Shown: piece by piece, positions 12,421-14,377 of the stretch | Position numbering within the stretch: the first letter of the stretch is position 1 | How the letters are laid out: each line of letters opens with the position of its first letter | Assembly: GCA_035528235.1 (NCBI GenBank) | Contig: DATKZB010000189.1 | Coordinates: forward strand, 1-14,377 | From: DATKZB01 sp035528235 | GTDB lineage: Bacteria; Planctomycetota; Phycisphaerae; FEN-1346 | Direction of reading: 5' to 3' | Length of the DNA: 14,377 nucleotides | Notes under the pieces: generated by a model | What the model saw: the letters and a program-made list of their open reading frames with translations, nothing else | Told to the model about the DNA's origin: nothing | Database searches by the model: none | Position numbers and translations under genes: made by a program

Positions 12421-13386
12421 TTACGGCGAGCCGGCTTTTCCGATGGGCTTGAACTTCCCGCGTTCCATGGAATGCATCTTGCCGTCCATGGGGCTCATCT
12501 TGCCGTTCATCTTCTGCATCTTCTTGGGGTTCTTGCTGTCGGCGGTTTCGCTCTGCTGTCTCTGTTGATCGTCGGCTTCCTTGCGCTGATCGACGCGTTC
12601 CTTCGACAGGCGGTGTCCGCGGAGCCACGTCCAGAGGTCGTCGCCGGCGTAGGCCTTGTCCCAGGCGTTTTGGCCGACGCCGGGCAGTTCGGTGTACTTA
12701 AGGTCGTCGGCCCCGGCCTTGCGCAGGGCCTCGGCCATTTTGCGTGCCCCGTCGACGGGCACGGTCTGGTCGTCGGCGCCATGCCAGATCCAGACGGGCA
12801 GGTGGGCGATCTCGGCCGCGCGGGTGGCGTCGCCCCCGCCGGAGACCGGGACGACGGCCGCGAACATGTTCGGGTACTTCATCGCCAGCCGGTAGGCGCC
12901 GTGGCCGCCCATCGCCAGGCCGGTCAGGTAGACGCGGCTCTCGTCGCAGGCGTACTCCTTCAGGGCGCCATAGAGGGCGCCCATGGCGACGTCGAGCGGG
13001 GCGCCTCGCCATCCGACCTGGCTGTTCCAGCACTGGGGCATGACGACGATGAAGTCGAATCGGCCGTCGCGCCGCTGAATCTCCTTCGGCAGGCCCTGGG
13101 CGAGCACCTCCTCGCCGCTCGTGCCGCACTCGCCCACCCCGTGCAGGTACAGGATGACCGGCCACTTGCGGGCGGTGGTGTAGTTGAGCGGCACCCAGAC
13201 CTGGCAGATGCGGTCGCTGCCGCCGGGGACACTGACGATCTTGCGGACGAAACCGACCGTGCGGTCGGGGTCCTTCATGACGTCGCTCAGCGAGGGGCCC
13301 GTCGTCCGTCCGTCGTCGGCGGCGTACACCGCGGCGGCCAGGCCGAGGCAGACGACGAGCGCCAGCGCCGCGCGGGTGCCTCGCAT
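12421..13386 (-). CDS. Secreted alpha/beta-hydrolase-fold protein (PHB-depolymerase/esterase-like) lacking catalytic Ser and His
   Basis: The 321-residue protein opens with a signal peptide (basic MRGTR, hydrophobic 7-20, cleavage probably after VYA at 22). The rest is an LpqC/polyhydroxybutyrate-depolymerase-like alpha/beta hydrolase: VPLNY-TTARKWPVILYLHGVGE (65-86), nucleophile-elbow region YLTGLAMGGHGAY (153-165), WIWHGADDQTVPV (199-211) and PGVGQNAWDKAY (235-246). The elbow normally reads G-x-S-x-G but has A158 (codon GCG), and the usual GVGHN histidine is Q239 (codon CAA). Only the acid D206 remains, so esterase activity is doubtful. After residue 260 comes a charged Gln/Lys/Asp tail ending in methionine heptads (M290, 293, 297, 300, 304, 307). 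GGAGGG lies seven bases before the ATG at 13386, and a promoter is present. It would act outside the cytoplasmic membrane, perhaps in binding. Confidence 0.88.
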   Translation of the reverse strand: MRGTRAALALVVCLGLAAAVYAADDGRTTGPSLSDVMKDPDRTVGFVRKIVSVPGGSDRICQVWVPLNYTTARKWPVILYLHGVGECGTSGEEVLAQGLPKEIQRRDGRFDFIVVMPQCWNSQVGWRGAPLDVAMGALYGALKEYACDESRVYLTGLAMGGHGAYRLAMKYPNMFAAVVPVSGGGDATRAAEIAHLPVWIWHGADDQTVPVDGARKMAEALRKAGADDLKYTELPGVGQNAWDKAYAGDDLWTWLRGHRLSKERVDQRKEADDQQRQQSETADSKNPKKMQKMNGKMSPMDGKMHSMERGKFKPIGKAGSP

Positions 13387-13435
13387 GGACTCGCCCTCCG
13401 GCCCGGTTCCGACCGTCCCCCGACGTTACCGGGTA

Positions 13436-13465
13436 GTTATACGCACACGCCCCCCCGTCCCGCAA
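13436..13465 (-). promoter_or_regulatory. Promoter of the secreted esterase-like gene
   Basis: On the minus strand TTGCGG (13460-13465), an 18-base spacer and TATAAC (13436-13441). Expected start near 13429, leader about 43 bases holding GGAGGG. Confidence 0.55.
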
Positions 13466-13487
13466 GGGCCTCCGGGTCGTTGATGTC

Positions 13488-13515
13488 GCGCGGCGGGTAC
13501 GGGGACCCGCCGCGC
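13488..13515. repeat. 11-bp stem hairpin in the divergent gap
   Basis: GCGCGGCGGGT (13488-13498) and ACCCGCCGCGC (13505-13515) pair perfectly around ACGGGG. It lies between the two divergent genes, so it cannot end either of them. It is not followed by T residues on either strand. Confidence 0.7.
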
Positions 13516-13584
13516 ACGGACTCGGCTTGCCCGCTGCGTGGGGCGCGGTGGCCGATTTGTCATGGCCAGTCTGCGGCGGGCGCG

Positions 13585-13590
13585 TACAAT
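13585..13590 (+). promoter_or_regulatory. Possible -10 box TACAAT for the right-edge secreted gene
   Basis: TACAAT on the plus strand, without a convincing -35 at normal spacing (TTGTCA at 13557-13562 is 22 bases away). If used, the 144-bp inverted-repeat element at 13604-13747 would lie wholly in the leader of the downstream gene. Confidence 0.3.
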
Positions 13591-13603
13591 GCCATCGAGC
13601 TTG

Positions 13604-13747
13604 GTGCTACTTTGTCAACTCCTTGACTTCCTGCGCGGCGGCCTTCCCAGGCCGCCGCGGAAGGCTATCCAGCGCCAAGGCGCGGTGGCCTAGGAAGGCC
13701 ACCGCGCGGGGTCCCGATAGGCCCTCGCGGAGTTGACAAAGCAGCAC
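13604..13747. mobile_element. 144-bp MITE/REPIN-like element with 19-bp terminal inverted repeats
   Basis: GTGCTACTTTGTCAACTCC (13604-13622) matches the reverse complement of 13729-13747 at 18 of 19 positions. Inside are two hairpins in opposite orientation: 13633-13659 (identical to 7376-7402) and 13680-13707. They differ by a C-G to T-A pair swap that keeps the stem. It carries no coding capacity and no obvious target-site duplication. The layout is that of a non-autonomous element. Confidence 0.8.
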
Positions 13748-13784
13748 TGGCTGGGGCGGACCTGCTCGAAAGGACTCTGGCGCG

Positions 13785-14377
13785 ATGCGCAACCGCGTGA
13801 AACGGCGTCTTGGGATGCGGCCGATGGTCCTGGTCGCGGCCGTCGTGTGGATGGCCGCGCTGACGGCGCTTCCGGCCCGAGCGGCCGAGAGCGTGCGGCC
13901 GGAGCCGCTCAAGGACCTGGGCCGCCCGAACCAGGTCCGCCTGACCTACTTCGTGCCCGAGGACCGCCAACCGACAACGCACTGGCGCGAGAAGATTGCC
14001 GTGCTCATGACGTTCGTGGCCGACCTGTACCGTCGCGACCTCGCGCAGCACGGGAGCCGGACGCGCGGCCTGGATTTCGAGTTCGACTCGGGCGGCCTGG
14101 CCGTCCATCTTCTGCGGGGCAAGCACCCGGCCGCCCATTACAACGGCGATCCGACGTTCGATGGCATGAAACAGTGGGGGACCATCCTGGCCGAGGTCGA
14201 GGCCGCGCTGGGACCGTGTTCGACGAACCTCCACGTCATCTTCGCCGAGACGTACGACGACGGGCCGACCAAGTTCGAGTGGCGTGGCGGCGTGGCCCTG
14301 GGGTGTTACTACACGGCCACCGGCGGGGCGGGGCTGTTCTCGGCGTGGGTGTTGCGCGACGAGTTCTGCGCGGCCAC
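13785..14377 (+). CDS. Secreted protein of unknown function (partial, runs off right edge)
   Basis: The frame is open from ATG 13785 to the edge, at least 197 residues. AAAGGA (13769-13774) lies ten bases upstream. The N-terminus is a signal peptide: basic MRNRVKRRLG, a hydrophobic run MVLVAAVVWMAALTAL, and a likely cleavage after ARA near residue 33. The mature part begins with VRLTYFVPEDRQP, and has WREKIAVLMTFVADLYRRDL, a repeated-glycine FDSGGLAVHLLRG region, VIFAETYDDGP and FSAWVLRDEFCAA. The mixture of an N-terminal strand, an amphipathic helix and a central strand ending in TETYD-like residues suggests a globular extracytoplasmic domain. No family name or catalytic motif can be given from this part. 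It is divergent from the pseudo-esterase gene, and both products are predicted to be exported. Confidence 0.85.
   Translation, partial: MRNRVKRRLGMRPMVLVAAVVWMAALTALPARAAESVRPEPLKDLGRPNQVRLTYFVPEDRQPTTHWREKIAVLMTFVADLYRRDLAQHGSRTRGLDFEFDSGGLAVHLLRGKHPAAHYNGDPTFDGMKQWGTILAEVEAALGPCSTNLHVIFAETYDDGPTKFEWRGGVALGCYYTATGGAGLFSAWVLRDEFCAA

Noticed and set aside
12139..13626. A 495-codon plus-strand open frame over the secreted protein gene
   Set aside because: Starts inside a repeat and runs antisense to a gene with a signal peptide and ribosome site.

Overview
The window reads as GC-rich chromosomal DNA of a free-living bacterium. The best guess is a member of the Planctomycetota, perhaps Phycisphaerae-like. 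This rests on the general look of the secreted and coiled-coil proteins and on the many hairpin repeats with TAGC feet between genes; no rRNA or other taxonomic marker is present, so it is inference. No CRISPR array, tRNA, rRNA, transposase or phage gene was seen.

Layout, left to right. The 5'-nuclease end of DNA polymerase I (polA, minus strand) runs off the left edge. Its promoter diverges from that of a membrane-anchored coiled-coil protein with a BRCT-like C-terminus (1157-2620, plus), which ends at a textbook intrinsic terminator. An aspartate aminotransferase-type enzyme (2791-3984, plus) converges on a minus-strand cluster read from right to left: Fe-type alcohol dehydrogenase (6121-7236), NAD(P)HX epimerase (5234-5914) and a GT4-like glycosyltransferase (4095-5093). 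Hairpin repeats separate the three. The dehydrogenase is divergent from a ferredoxin-ASKHA protein of the corrinoid-reductive-activator (RACo/DUF4445) type (7513-9369, plus), whose promoter has been duplicated as a whole. Next come a broken AEC-family transporter (9565-10037), a small CxxC protein (10176-10409), a repeat-filled gap, a PHP-domain phosphoesterase (10712-11959, minus), another palindrome-filled gap, a secreted esterase-fold protein lacking its catalytic Ser and His (12421-13386, minus), and the start of a secreted protein of unknown function (13785 onward, plus).

The genes do not form one obvious pathway. They are mostly housekeeping or single-purpose genes in short transcription units. 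Two things stand out. First, almost every gap is colonised by GC-rich hairpin elements of at least five sequence families, often as inverted pairs. Three of these families carry a TAG/GTAG foot beside the hairpin, and several stems show paired substitutions; this resembles REP/REPIN elements mobilised by RAYT transposases. Two genes take their stop codon from such an element. Second, the esterase-fold protein looks like a secreted pseudoenzyme with a methionine-rich heptad tail. The duplicated RACo promoter, with conserved -35 and -10 boxes and a diverged spacer, is the clearest regulatory signal.
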